The notes beneath the pieces were generated by a model. It made no database searches. It had not been told where the DNA came from and was given only the letters and a program-made list of their open reading frames with translations. Both the position numbers and the translations under genes were made by a program. A DNA stretch of 64,000 nucleotides from Sphingomonas crusticola (GTDB taxonomy: Bacteria; Pseudomonadota; Alphaproteobacteria; Sphingomonadales; Sphingomonadaceae): the NCBI RefSeq assembly GCF_003391115.1, contig NZ_QTJP01000001.1:3184501-3248500 (forward strand), read 5' to 3'. Shown piece after piece: positions 1-7,784 of this stretch (position 1 is the stretch's first letter; each line of letters opens with the position of its first letter).

Positions 1-218
1 TCTGCCTCGTCGATCCCAAGCAGGCGGTTGAATGCGGAGAGGTGGGGCACCGTCGCTTCGCCGACACCGATGATGCCGATCTCGTCGGATTCGACCAAAG
101 TGACGTCGATCTGGCGGCCGAAGACCTTCGAGATTGCGGCTGCGGCCATCCAGCCGGCCGATCCACCGCCGATTATAGCGATTGAACGGATCGGGCGCCC
201 GGTTTGCTGCTGCGTCAT
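1..218 (-). CDS. Flavin-dependent (tryptophan-type) halogenase, N-terminal fragment cut by window edge
   Basis: Read on the minus strand from an ATG at 218, the 72 visible codons begin MTQQQTGRPIRSIAIIGGG and continue with SAGWMAAAA, the FAD-binding Rossmann motif GGGxAGWMAAA of the tryptophan halogenase family. GVGEATVP follows, as in the complete halogenase at 53181-54701. The rest lies beyond position 1, so catalytic residues cannot be judged. It is downstream of and co-directional with the Oar-type TonB receptor (367-3462), with a terminator-like hairpin between them. The family uses FADH2, O2 and halide to halogenate an electron-rich substrate; members next to TonB receptors in sphingomonads and xanthomonads have no certain natural substrate. 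Family call is firm, function open. Confidence 0.85.
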   Translation of the reverse strand, partial: MTQQQTGRPIRSIAIIGGGSAGWMAAAAISKVFGRQIDVTLVESDEIGIIGVGEATVPHLSAFNRLLGIDEA

Positions 219-304
219 CGAACACCGGAAAAGAGGAAGGTCACGGCTTTATGCGCTCGCCGCAAGCCGAGCTCAAGCAAGCCGGGGAGGCCTGTGCGAG
301 CGGT

Positions 305-351
305 CAAAAAGTGAAATGGCCCCGGCGCGAGCGTCGCGCACGCCAGGGCCA
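305..351 (-). terminator. Rho-independent terminator-like hairpin after the Oar-type TonB receptor
   Basis: On the minus strand a GC-rich stem opens with TGGCCCTGGCG and closes with a CGCCGGGGCCA arm, followed by a T-rich run (TTTCACTTTTT). It lies between the receptor stop at 367 and the halogenase start at 218. It would end or reduce transcription before the halogenase gene. The stem has one mismatch. Confidence 0.55.
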
Positions 352-366
352 AAGGCTGGCTGGTCG

Positions 367-3300
367 TTAGAAACGCAGACCGGCGGACAGCTTAATCAGC
401 CGTGGCGTCCCAGTGATATTGCCCTGCTTGTTATACGTTGCCCGGAACGTGGAATCGGCAACGGCAATGTCGCCCGGATTGAAGTTGTGCCAGTTGAACA
501 GGTTCAGCACGTCGACCCGGAAATAGCCGCTCACCCCGCCGAAGAAGGTGATATCCTTCGACAGCTGCACGTCGATATCCTTGTAGCCAAGGGTGTTGTG
601 CGGCCGGCTGCTGCCGAAGATCGTGCCGCCGCCAAAGTCGTTGCAGACAGATTGTCCAGCCGGACAGCCCTTGATCCAGGCCGCCGCGGTCGGGGTCGCC
701 AGCTCTACTCGGGCGGCGCCCGAAATGCCCCAGAACAGGTCGCGTGTGTAGGTTGCGACGATGCGATGGCGGGGAACCGCCGTCGCCTGGATCGTGGGAT
801 AGTCGCTCGCATAGGGCAGATCGAAGAGATATTGATTATTGTTGATCTGGTAAGGGTTCGACCCCCCGGCGATGTTGTTCTGTTTGCCGATCGAGAGGGT
901 GTAAGAGAAAGTCGCACTCCAGCCGGACGCCTTTGTATAGGGCTTCTGCGTGCCGACGCCGAGCTGCCAGAGATGGTCCTTGGTGCCATTATCCCACAGA
1001 ATCAGACCGCCGACGCCGGGAACGCCCTGTCCGCCCCACTGCGACCCGTTGTGGAAATAGGCGCCGTCCGAATACCGATTGCCCAGGCGGCCGACAATAT
1101 TGTCAAAGCTCTCGATATAGGATGCTGAGACCTGGGTATTCCAGTCGCCGATCTTGTTGCGCATGCCGAGGCTGAACTGATCGGAATAAGGCGTTTTGAT
1201 ATTGTTGTGCAGCAGATCGACCTCGTGCGAGGTTGGATCGGTCTGGAAGGCCGCCAGCCCCGCCGGCGTGAGATAGGCCGGGTTAAAGGCGTAACAGTGA
1301 TTGGCCGGGTTGACGTCCGCCGCCGTCGCGCAGGGGCCGAAAGAATCCTGCGTCTGGGCGGACGGGAAGTAGACTTCCGGGTTGCCGTTCAGCGCGATCT
1401 TGGTCGTCTCCAGCGCCAGCGTGGCAAACTGGTTGCGATTGTAGGCGCGGGCATAGCCGCCGAAGAAGACGTGCTTGTTGTCGCTGAACAGATCATAGGA
1501 GAAGCCCAGGCGCGGCGAGAAGTTCTTGGGCGCCTTACGGTTGCTGCCGGTGCTGACATAATCGTTGATATCATAGCCGGGCAGCGAGCCATTGCCCATC
1601 GCCAGTACCGCGGCGTAGGATTGCGTGGTTCCCGGGAAATTCGAATTCAGCCCCGCCACGACGTTGGCGGGCGTCTTGAAGTCCAGATAGGCTGGCACGA
1701 CTTCGTAATCCAGACGGACGCCGAGGTTGATCGTCAGGTGCCGATTGACGTTCCAGTCGTCCTGAACATAGGCGCTATACTGCTTGTCCCGGGTCGTGAT
1801 GCCCGCCTGGTCGAAACCGGCGGTGAGATTGGGGAATTGCAGCTTGTACGGCGTCGACGAGAGGCCGTTCGGCGTCACGGCATAATAATAGGTCGCGTTC
1901 GCCGCATCGGAGCTCGCATTCTGCGATGTCAGCTTGACCGAGCCGAAGCTGAAGCCGGCATGAAACGTATGGTCGCCGGCAAGGCGGACATTGGGCAGCG
2001 TCAGATCGTCCTTGAAGCTCCAGCCCTTCTGCGCATTGATCGCGCCGACGCCGGAGCCCGGACCGCCGACCTGGATCAGCGCGATCGAGCCGTTGCTGCT
2101 AGCGGCGTTCGGGAAATATTGGTATTGGATTTGCGGCGAGGCCTTGGTCGTCGTGGTCGACGAATTGGTGTCCTGATAGCTCACCAGCGCTTCGTTGGTC
2201 CAATGATCCTCATTGTGCTGCCAGCGGATATCCGCGCGCTTGTCGTTGTTGCGATACGGGGCCTGTGTCGAAGCCGCCGCCTGGCCGCTGCCGCCGGATA
2301 CCGAATGCTCTAGACGCCATTTGGCGGTCGCCTCGATCCGGTCCTTGTCGGTCGGTTCAAGGTCGACCTTGCCGAAATAGAGGTTTTCCGTGAACGGATT
2401 GGTGACCGGGCCATACTGGCTCGCGACGTCCGGCGGCAACACGGAGGTCGCCTGCGCTATGGTTACGCCTGAACCGGGAAATACGGCGGCCTGATTTGAA
2501 AGGCTCTTATGCTCCCACGTGAAGAAGAAATGCGCGACATCCTTGATGATCGGACCGCCCACCGCGAGGCCATATTCCTTGCTGGGCTCCTTCGTCTTGG
2601 CAGCGTTGGTGGCCTTCTCGACCGGGGTCTTCGCGCGCAGCTTCTGATTGGTGAAGGTGCCGAACCCCTCGGCGTGAAATTCGTTGGTGCCTGACTTGGT
2701 CTGGGCGATGATGATCGCGCTCGATGCATCGCCATATTCGGCGCTGTAGTTCGAGGTCACCACCTTATATTCGGCGATCGCCAGCTGCGGGAAGGGGTTG
2801 CCGGGATCGCCGTTGCCCTGCGCACCCGCGCTGCCGGTGATGCCCGATCCGCCGCCGACCAGATCCTTCTGGCTGACACCGTCGATATAGACGTTGACGC
2901 CTGCGGCCAGCTGCGCGCCGCCGCGCAGCGAGGTGTTGTGATTGGCATCGACGCTGAACTGGACGCCGGGGACCGTGCTGGCGAATTCCAGGAAGTTGCG
3001 CGTCACCTGCGGAAGAGCCGCGATATCGTGCAGCGTCACGAACTGGTTGACCTGCGAGGTACGAATCTCGGACGTCGCGCGGGTGCCCGTGACCACGACT
3101 TCACCTGGCGCGCTCTCCGTCGACGCCGCGGTAGCCGCAAGAAGGTCCACGACGGACGTCGAAGCCACCGAGAGGATCACGTCCGTTGCCTGACCGCCGG
3201 CGGTGACGCGATAATTGCCGGGCTGGAGGCCGGCGATGACGTAGGTGCCGTCCGCGCTCGCCGTCGTGCGGCGCACCGAACCGGTATCGACCGCGGTGGC

Positions 3301-3462
3301 GACCACCTCGGTTCCGGGCTTGGCGTGGCCGCGCAACGTGGACGCGCCGGCCTGCGCCAGTGCCGGCGTGGGGACCATAACCACGCTCGCTGCTGCGATT
3401 ACCGCGAGCGAAGCTCCTAACTGTGCGAGAACGGCAACCTTCTTGCCGAGCGAATTTGTCAT
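367..3462 (-). CDS. TonB-dependent receptor, Oar/carboxypeptidase-regulatory-like type
   Basis: A 1031-residue outer-membrane receptor with a signal peptide ending near ALAQA (about residue 37). A carboxypeptidase-regulatory-like beta-sandwich spans about 40-115 (TASADGTYVIAGLQPGNY). A plug follows EVVVTGTR near residue 122, and a long beta-barrel ends in the typical terminal phenylalanine (LSAGLRF). This is the architecture of Oar-like TonB receptors, which import large ligands using proton-motive force passed by TonB-ExbBD. The ATG at 3462 is preceded by a strong GGGAGGGG ribosome site. It diverges from a GH3 beta-glucosidase and shares with it a region carrying two LacI-type operators, so a beta-glucan oligosaccharide ligand is likely. 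The ligand itself is inference. Confidence 0.92.
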   Translation of the reverse strand: MTNSLGKKVAVLAQLGASLAVIAAASVVMVPTPALAQAGASTLRGHAKPGTEVVATAVDTGSVRRTTASADGTYVIAGLQPGNYRVTAGGQATDVILSVASTSVVDLLAATAASTESAPGEVVVTGTRATSEIRTSQVNQFVTLHDIAALPQVTRNFLEFASTVPGVQFSVDANHNTSLRGGAQLAAGVNVYIDGVSQKDLVGGGSGITGSAGAQGNGDPGNPFPQLAIAEYKVVTSNYSAEYGDASSAIIIAQTKSGTNEFHAEGFGTFTNQKLRAKTPVEKATNAAKTKEPSKEYGLAVGGPIIKDVAHFFFTWEHKSLSNQAAVFPGSGVTIAQATSVLPPDVASQYGPVTNPFTENLYFGKVDLEPTDKDRIEATAKWRLEHSVSGGSGQAAASTQAPYRNNDKRADIRWQHNEDHWTNEALVSYQDTNSSTTTTKASPQIQYQYFPNAASSNGSIALIQVGGPGSGVGAINAQKGWSFKDDLTLPNVRLAGDHTFHAGFSFGSVKLTSQNASSDAANATYYYAVTPNGLSSTPYKLQFPNLTAGFDQAGITTRDKQYSAYVQDDWNVNRHLTINLGVRLDYEVVPAYLDFKTPANVVAGLNSNFPGTTQSYAAVLAMGNGSLPGYDINDYVSTGSNRKAPKNFSPRLGFSYDLFSDNKHVFFGGYARAYNRNQFATLALETTKIALNGNPEVYFPSAQTQDSFGPCATAADVNPANHCYAFNPAYLTPAGLAAFQTDPTSHEVDLLHNNIKTPYSDQFSLGMRNKIGDWNTQVSASYIESFDNIVGRLGNRYSDGAYFHNGSQWGGQGVPGVGGLILWDNGTKDHLWQLGVGTQKPYTKASGWSATFSYTLSIGKQNNIAGGSNPYQINNNQYLFDLPYASDYPTIQATAVPRHRIVATYTRDLFWGISGAARVELATPTAAAWIKGCPAGQSVCNDFGGGTIFGSSRPHNTLGYKDIDVQLSKDITFFGGVSGYFRVDVLNLFNWHNFNPGDIAVADSTFRATYNKQGNITGTPRLIKLSAGLRF

Positions 3463-3534
3463 CTCGAGTCCCCTCCCTGGGATCAGGTCAATGCCTGATC
3501 TGCGTCAGGCCGAATTGCAGCAATGAGTTTATGA

Positions 3535-3548
3535 TGTATCCGGTTACA
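3535..3548. promoter_or_regulatory. LacI-type operator, receptor-proximal copy
   Basis: TGTATCCGGTTACA is a 14-base near-perfect palindrome (one mismatched pair) with the central CCGG/AACCGGTT character of LacI-family sites. It overlaps the proposed spacer of the leftward receptor promoter. It matches the copies at 3591-3604 and 7706-7719 at 12 of 14 positions. Confidence 0.6.
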
Positions 3549-3590
3549 TGAAATAGCAAGCGCGGCGATGACTTCCCGCAAACGGGTTGC

Positions 3591-3604
3591 TGAAACCGGT
3601 TACA
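3591..3604. promoter_or_regulatory. LacI-type operator, GH3-proximal copy
   Basis: TGAAACCGGTTACA is identical over 14 bases to the site at 7706-7719 upstream of the GH144-like gene. It overlaps the spacer and the end of the -35 box of the proposed rightward promoter TTGCTG-17-TAGCTT, so bound repressor would block polymerase. Confidence 0.65.
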
Positions 3605-3996
3605 CAAGTTAGCTTGCTTCCAGGAGATCCACGACTCATGCGTTCGATTTTCGCGTTGCGGAGGTCGCGCCTGCTAGGTCGATAATGGGCAACAGGGAGC
3701 TGGAGATGATAGCGGAGCACCGGGGAAGCGAATCTACCCGCAGCGTGTCGACGCTCGGACGACTTTCGATACTGCCTGCCGGCTGAGCCAGAAATATTCC
3801 GGCTGGGCGCGAGCTTTGATGGCGAACACACACAAGTCGACACGAATGCCCACAGCTTACAGCCGGGATCATCGATTGATTCCGGGCTGCCGTTCGTGGC
3901 GCCGTGCGAGGACGGCCGGGAACATATGCCCGTCACTTCCCTCTTTCCTTTCTTCTGCCCGCGCGCCGGGGCCGAAGCATTCATCAGTATGAAAGT

Positions 3997-6276
3997 ATGA
4001 CCATGACCGCTTCACGCCCGACCCGCCGCTCGCTGCTGAAAGGGGCATCCGCCGCCGCGATCGCCGCGATGGTGACGCCCGCCCGCGTCTGGGCCGAACG
4101 CGCCGAGACGCGCGATCCGTTCATCGAACGCATCATCGCCGGGATGAGCATCGAGGAGAAAGCGGGCCAGCTCACCATTTACAGCGACCCCGCCCGCACC
4201 GATGGGCCGCCGGTCAATCCCACGGCCAACCGCCAGAGCCTCGACCAGCTCAAGGCCGATATCGCCGCCGGGCGCCTGACCGGCGTGTTCAACGGAATCG
4301 GCGTGGCGGGCGGCCGCGAGCTGCAGCGGATCGCGCTGCAGTCGCGCAGTAAGATCCCGATGATCTTCGCCGCGGACACGATCCACGGCATGAAGACGAC
4401 CTTCCCGGTGCCGCTGGCCGAAGCCTCGAGCTTCGACCCCGAGCTTGCCCGCCGTACTGCGCGTGCCGCCGCGGTCGAGGCGTCGGCCAAGGGCATCCAT
4501 TGGGTGTTCGCGCCGATGGTCGACGTCGCGCGCGATCAGCGCTGGGGGCGGGTGGTCGAAGGGTCGGGGGAGGACACCTATCTGGGTGTCGAGTTCGCCA
4601 AGGCGCGCGTTCAGGGTTTCCAGAATGGCGACCTGCGCAACAATGACAGCGTGCTCGCCTGCCCCAAGCATTTCGCGGCCTATGGCGCGGTCCTGGGCGG
4701 CATGGACTATAACACCGCCGACATTCCCGAAACGACGCTGCGCGAAGTCCATCTGCCCGCGTTCAAGGCGTCGTTCGATACCGGTGCGCTCTCGACCATG
4801 TCGAGCTTCAACGACATTGCCGGCGTGCCATCGACTGGCAATCATTATCTGCTGACCGACATATTGCGCGGGGAATGGGGATTCCGCGGCCTGGTCGTGT
4901 CCGATTATACGTCGGACGAGGAGATGATCCTGCACGGTTATGCCGCCGACGGGCCGGACGCCGCCGCCAAGGCGATCAATGCCGGCTGCGACATTTCGAT
5001 GCAGAGCGCATTGTACATCAAGCATCTGCCCGACCTGGTGAAGGACGGACGGGTCAGCATGGAGACGGTCGACACGTCGGTGCGGCGCGTGCTGACGGTC
5101 AAGCGGGCGCTCGGCCTGTTTGAAAATCCGTTCCGCTCGCTCGATCTGGTCCGCGAGAAACGTGACGTGCGGCGCCCGGACGCGATCGCGCTGGCGCGCG
5201 AGTGCGCGCGCAAATCGGTGGTGCTGCTCAAGAATGAAGGCGGTCTGCTGCCGTTGCCAAAGTCCGGCAAGTCGATCGCGCTGATCGGCCCGTCGATCGC
5301 CGACAAAGCGGATTGCCCGGGTCCATGGGCCAACTTCCCCGACATCGAAAGCTGCGTGACGATCGAGGAAGGATTTCGCGGGGCGCTCGGCCGGAACGCC
5401 GCGCTGCGCGTTGAGCGTGGCTCGGACTATGAAAAGCCGCTGGAAGGCGGGATCCCGGCGGCGATTGCGGCGGCGATGGCATCCGACGTCATCGTGCTGG
5501 TGGTGGGTGAAAGCACCAACATGGCGGGCGAAGCGCAGTCGCGCACCGATATCGTCGTTCCCGCTCCGCAAATGGCGCTGGCCGAGGCGCTTGCCGCGAC
5601 TGGCAAGCCGATGGTGGTGTTGTTGCGCCATGGCCGCGCGCTCGCGCTCGCCGGCGCGGTCCGCAATGCGCCGGCGATCATGGCGACCTGGTTCCTCGGC
5701 TCGGAAACCGGCCATGCCATCGCCGATGTCGTGTTCGGGGATTTCGCACCGCAAGGGCGTCTGCCGGTCAGCTTTCCCCAGGCATCGGGCCAGGAGCCGT
5801 TTTTCTACAATCACCGCGCGACCGGGCGGCCGCAGGTCAGTGACGACGCCAATTGGAAGGCGCGCTATCGCGAGATCACCAACGACGCGCTGTATCCGTT
5901 CGGCCATGGCCTGACCTATTCGAGCGTCTCCTATGCGCCGACCCAGGTGAGCGCCCCGACCTTGTCAGGCGGGCAGGTGCTGAAGGTTACCGCCACCGTC
6001 ACCAACACGGGCGCCCATGCGACGCATGAGGTGGCGCAGCTTTACATCCACGATCGCGTGGCGAGCATGACCCAGCCGGTGCGCGCGCTGAAGGGCTTCC
6101 AGCATCTCGATCTCAAGCCGGGCAAGAGCGCGACCGTGGAATTCACGCTGTCCACCGCGGATCTCGGCTTCGTCCATCCGGACCTCAAGACCTATGCCGA
6201 ACCTGGCATATTCGACGTCTGGGTCGCGCCGTCGTCGGTCGGCGGCACGCCCGCGAGCTTCACGCTTACGGCGTGA
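3997..6276 (+). CDS. bglX: GH3 beta-glucosidase (BglX-like), Tat-exported
   Basis: A 759-residue glycoside hydrolase family 3 enzyme that removes glucose from the non-reducing end of beta-glucosides in the periplasm. The chosen ATG at 3997 gives a twin-arginine signal (TRRSLLKGASAAA, cleavage near VWA); an upstream in-frame start at 3904 would bury it. The TIM-barrel domain carries KHFAAYGA and VVSDYTSDEE, with the nucleophile aspartate at about residue 303. The alpha/beta sandwich (VVLLKNEGGLLPLPK) and a C-terminal fibronectin-III-like domain follow. Length is normal for BglX. It is divergent from the TonB receptor and followed by a sugar symporter and a GH144-like protein. Together they suggest hydrolysis of imported beta-gluco-oligosaccharides; linkage preference cannot be read from sequence. 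Confidence 0.92.
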   Translation: MTMTASRPTRRSLLKGASAAAIAAMVTPARVWAERAETRDPFIERIIAGMSIEEKAGQLTIYSDPARTDGPPVNPTANRQSLDQLKADIAAGRLTGVFNGIGVAGGRELQRIALQSRSKIPMIFAADTIHGMKTTFPVPLAEASSFDPELARRTARAAAVEASAKGIHWVFAPMVDVARDQRWGRVVEGSGEDTYLGVEFAKARVQGFQNGDLRNNDSVLACPKHFAAYGAVLGGMDYNTADIPETTLREVHLPAFKASFDTGALSTMSSFNDIAGVPSTGNHYLLTDILRGEWGFRGLVVSDYTSDEEMILHGYAADGPDAAAKAINAGCDISMQSALYIKHLPDLVKDGRVSMETVDTSVRRVLTVKRALGLFENPFRSLDLVREKRDVRRPDAIALARECARKSVVLLKNEGGLLPLPKSGKSIALIGPSIADKADCPGPWANFPDIESCVTIEEGFRGALGRNAALRVERGSDYEKPLEGGIPAAIAAAMASDVIVLVVGESTNMAGEAQSRTDIVVPAPQMALAEALAATGKPMVVLLRHGRALALAGAVRNAPAIMATWFLGSETGHAIADVVFGDFAPQGRLPVSFPQASGQEPFFYNHRATGRPQVSDDANWKARYREITNDALYPFGHGLTYSSVSYAPTQVSAPTLSGGQVLKVTATVTNTGAHATHEVAQLYIHDRVASMTQPVRALKGFQHLDLKPGKSATVEFTLSTADLGFVHPDLKTYAEPGIFDVWVAPSSVGGTPASFTLTA

Positions 6277-6396
6277 TCGTGCCGTTTCGGTTGTCGCCGC
6301 GCGGGCTTTGCCTACAAGCAAGGCGATGATCCACGGCGGACAACATATTCCTTCTTGGCCGATGCGGGAATGAAGCCTGTTCGTGCAGGGACGGGG

Positions 6397-7686
6397 ATGG
6401 CAACGGCGCCAACGCCGCTCGGCTGGGGCAGGAGCCTCTTATTCTCCAGCGGAGACTTTGCCTGCAATCTCTACTGGCAGAGCATCACCTTCTATCTGTT
6501 GTTCTTCTATACCGACACGCTTGGCCTGTCCGCGGCGCTGGCGGGACTGATCACGCTGATCGCGTCCGTCTGGGACGGGCTTGCGGCGCTGATCATCGGT
6601 GTCGCCGCCGACCGGCGCAGCAGCCGTGCCTTCGTGCGCGTCAATGCCGTGCCGCTGGGGATCGCGTTCGTACTGCTCTACCTGCCCGTGCCCTTGCAGG
6701 GAGCATGGTTGGCGGGGTTCGCGCTGATCGCGCACATGCTGTTCCGCACGCTCTATGTCGCGGTCAACGTGCCTTATGCCGCGCTGACGGTGCAGATCGC
6801 GCCCGACAGCGCGAGCCGCTCCCGCATTGCCGGGCTGCGCATGATCCTGGGGGCGGGCGCCGCGTTCGTCGTGGCGATCGGGACGCAGGCCTGTATCGGG
6901 CTGATGCCGCGGATCGGCTATGCCGCCGCCGCAGGCCTGTTCGGGATCGTCGCGACAGCGATGCTGTTCGTAGTCGGCAGCATGCGGCCAGTGGCGGCTC
7001 CTCTATCCAGCGCGCGTCCGCCCTTCCGGTTTAGGGCGGTCGTGGCCACGATCGCAGGGAATCGCGCCTTCGCGATGGTCAATCTCGGTATCTGCGGCGC
7101 GGTCGCGGCGATGGCCGTACTCACCCGGGCGATTCCCTATTATTTCAAATATGAGGTCGGAGATGTCGCCGCGGGATCGGCGGCGCTTGCGATGATGAGC
7201 ATCGCCGGCGTGCTGGCGATCCCGTTGTGGATGTTCTGTGCGGCGCGTCTCGGCCATCGCGCCCAATGGCAGATCAGCGCTGTGACGGCAGGGCTGGCAT
7301 TGATCGGGTTGCTGGTGCTGCGGCCGACCTCGATCCTGCCCGCGCAAATGCTGTTCATCCTGTTCCAGGCAGGCGGGCAGGGCCTGTTCTTCGGTTTTTG
7401 GGCGCTCATTCCCGATGTTGTCGAACATGGCGGCCGGCCGGGCAGCCTCCGTATGGACACGTTCCTGTTTGGGATCGCGGCGCTGATGCAGAAAGTCACC
7501 ATGGGCGTTGCCGTGGCGGTCTTCGGAGCATTGCTGTCCTGGTCCGGCTATGTCGCGGGCGAGGCGCAATCGCCGCGGGTCCTGAGCAGCCTGATCTGGT
7601 TGACGGCTGCGTTGCCCTTATTGGGACTGGCCGGCGCTTCGGGCGCGATGCTGCGCTTCCCACGATCGCTTGTCAGCCGTGACTGA
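6397..7686 (+). CDS. MFS sugar:cation symporter, GPH (glycoside-pentoside-hexuronide) family
   Basis: A 429-residue, about 12-helix inner-membrane transporter. The N-terminal pattern LLFSSGDFACNLYWQS and the first-half NVPYAALT match the GPH family, which takes up sugars and oligosaccharides with H+ or Na+. The ATG at 6397 has an AGGGA ribosome site six bases upstream; an in-frame ATG at 6370 and TTG at 6355 are alternatives. It lies 120 bases after the GH3 gene and is probably co-transcribed, carrying glucose or short beta-glucosides released in the periplasm. Substrate is inferred from context. Confidence 0.85.
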   Translation: MATAPTPLGWGRSLLFSSGDFACNLYWQSITFYLLFFYTDTLGLSAALAGLITLIASVWDGLAALIIGVAADRRSSRAFVRVNAVPLGIAFVLLYLPVPLQGAWLAGFALIAHMLFRTLYVAVNVPYAALTVQIAPDSASRSRIAGLRMILGAGAAFVVAIGTQACIGLMPRIGYAAAAGLFGIVATAMLFVVGSMRPVAAPLSSARPPFRFRAVVATIAGNRAFAMVNLGICGAVAAMAVLTRAIPYYFKYEVGDVAAGSAALAMMSIAGVLAIPLWMFCAARLGHRAQWQISAVTAGLALIGLLVLRPTSILPAQMLFILFQAGGQGLFFGFWALIPDVVEHGGRPGSLRMDTFLFGIAALMQKVTMGVAVAVFGALLSWSGYVAGEAQSPRVLSSLIWLTAALPLLGLAGASGAMLRFPRSLVSRD

Positions 7687-7691
7687 TCGGG

Positions 7692-7720
7692 TTGTCACGG
7701 ATCGATGAAACCGGTTACAG
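7692..7720 (+). promoter_or_regulatory. Promoter with embedded LacI-type operator upstream of GH144-like gene
   Basis: TTGTCA (7692-7697), a 17-base spacer and TTACAG (7715-7720) form a plausible promoter. The operator TGAAACCGGTTACA at 7706-7719 covers the spacer end and the -10 box. The 14 bases are identical to the site at 3591-3604, tying this gene to the same repressor. Confidence 0.6.
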
Positions 7721-7784
7721 AGCCGCCCGTCGGGCGCGATAGTGGCGGGAGGCAGATGGCGGCCGCATTCGTGCGGCTGCAGAT

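Larger units (their letters stand above)
3463..3996. promoter_or_regulatory. Divergent control region between TonB receptor and GH3 gene, with long GH3 leader
   Basis: This 534-base gap holds two operator-like palindromes (3535-3548, 3591-3604). Each lies in or beside the spacer of a plausible sigma-70 promoter. Leftward: TTGCTA (3559-3554, minus strand), 17-base spacer, CATCAT (3536-3531). Rightward: TTGCTG (3587-3592), 17-base spacer, TAGCTT (3610-3615). The -10 boxes are weak. From the rightward promoter about 380 transcribed bases precede the GH3 start; I saw no convincing gene or riboswitch there, only an unconvincing 57-codon reading frame at 3819-3992. Confidence 0.5.

Noticed and set aside
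1207-2313. 368-codon open frame on the plus strand
   Set aside because: Opposite the Oar-type receptor; valine- and arginine-rich shadow translation.
3819-3992. 57-codon frame (MANTHKSTRM...) in the GH3 leader
   Set aside because: No ribosome site, composition unlike the neighbours, and no known family. Kept as untranslated leader.
4012-5907. 631-codon open frame on the minus strand
   Set aside because: Opposite the GH3 gene; arginine-rich translation without motifs.
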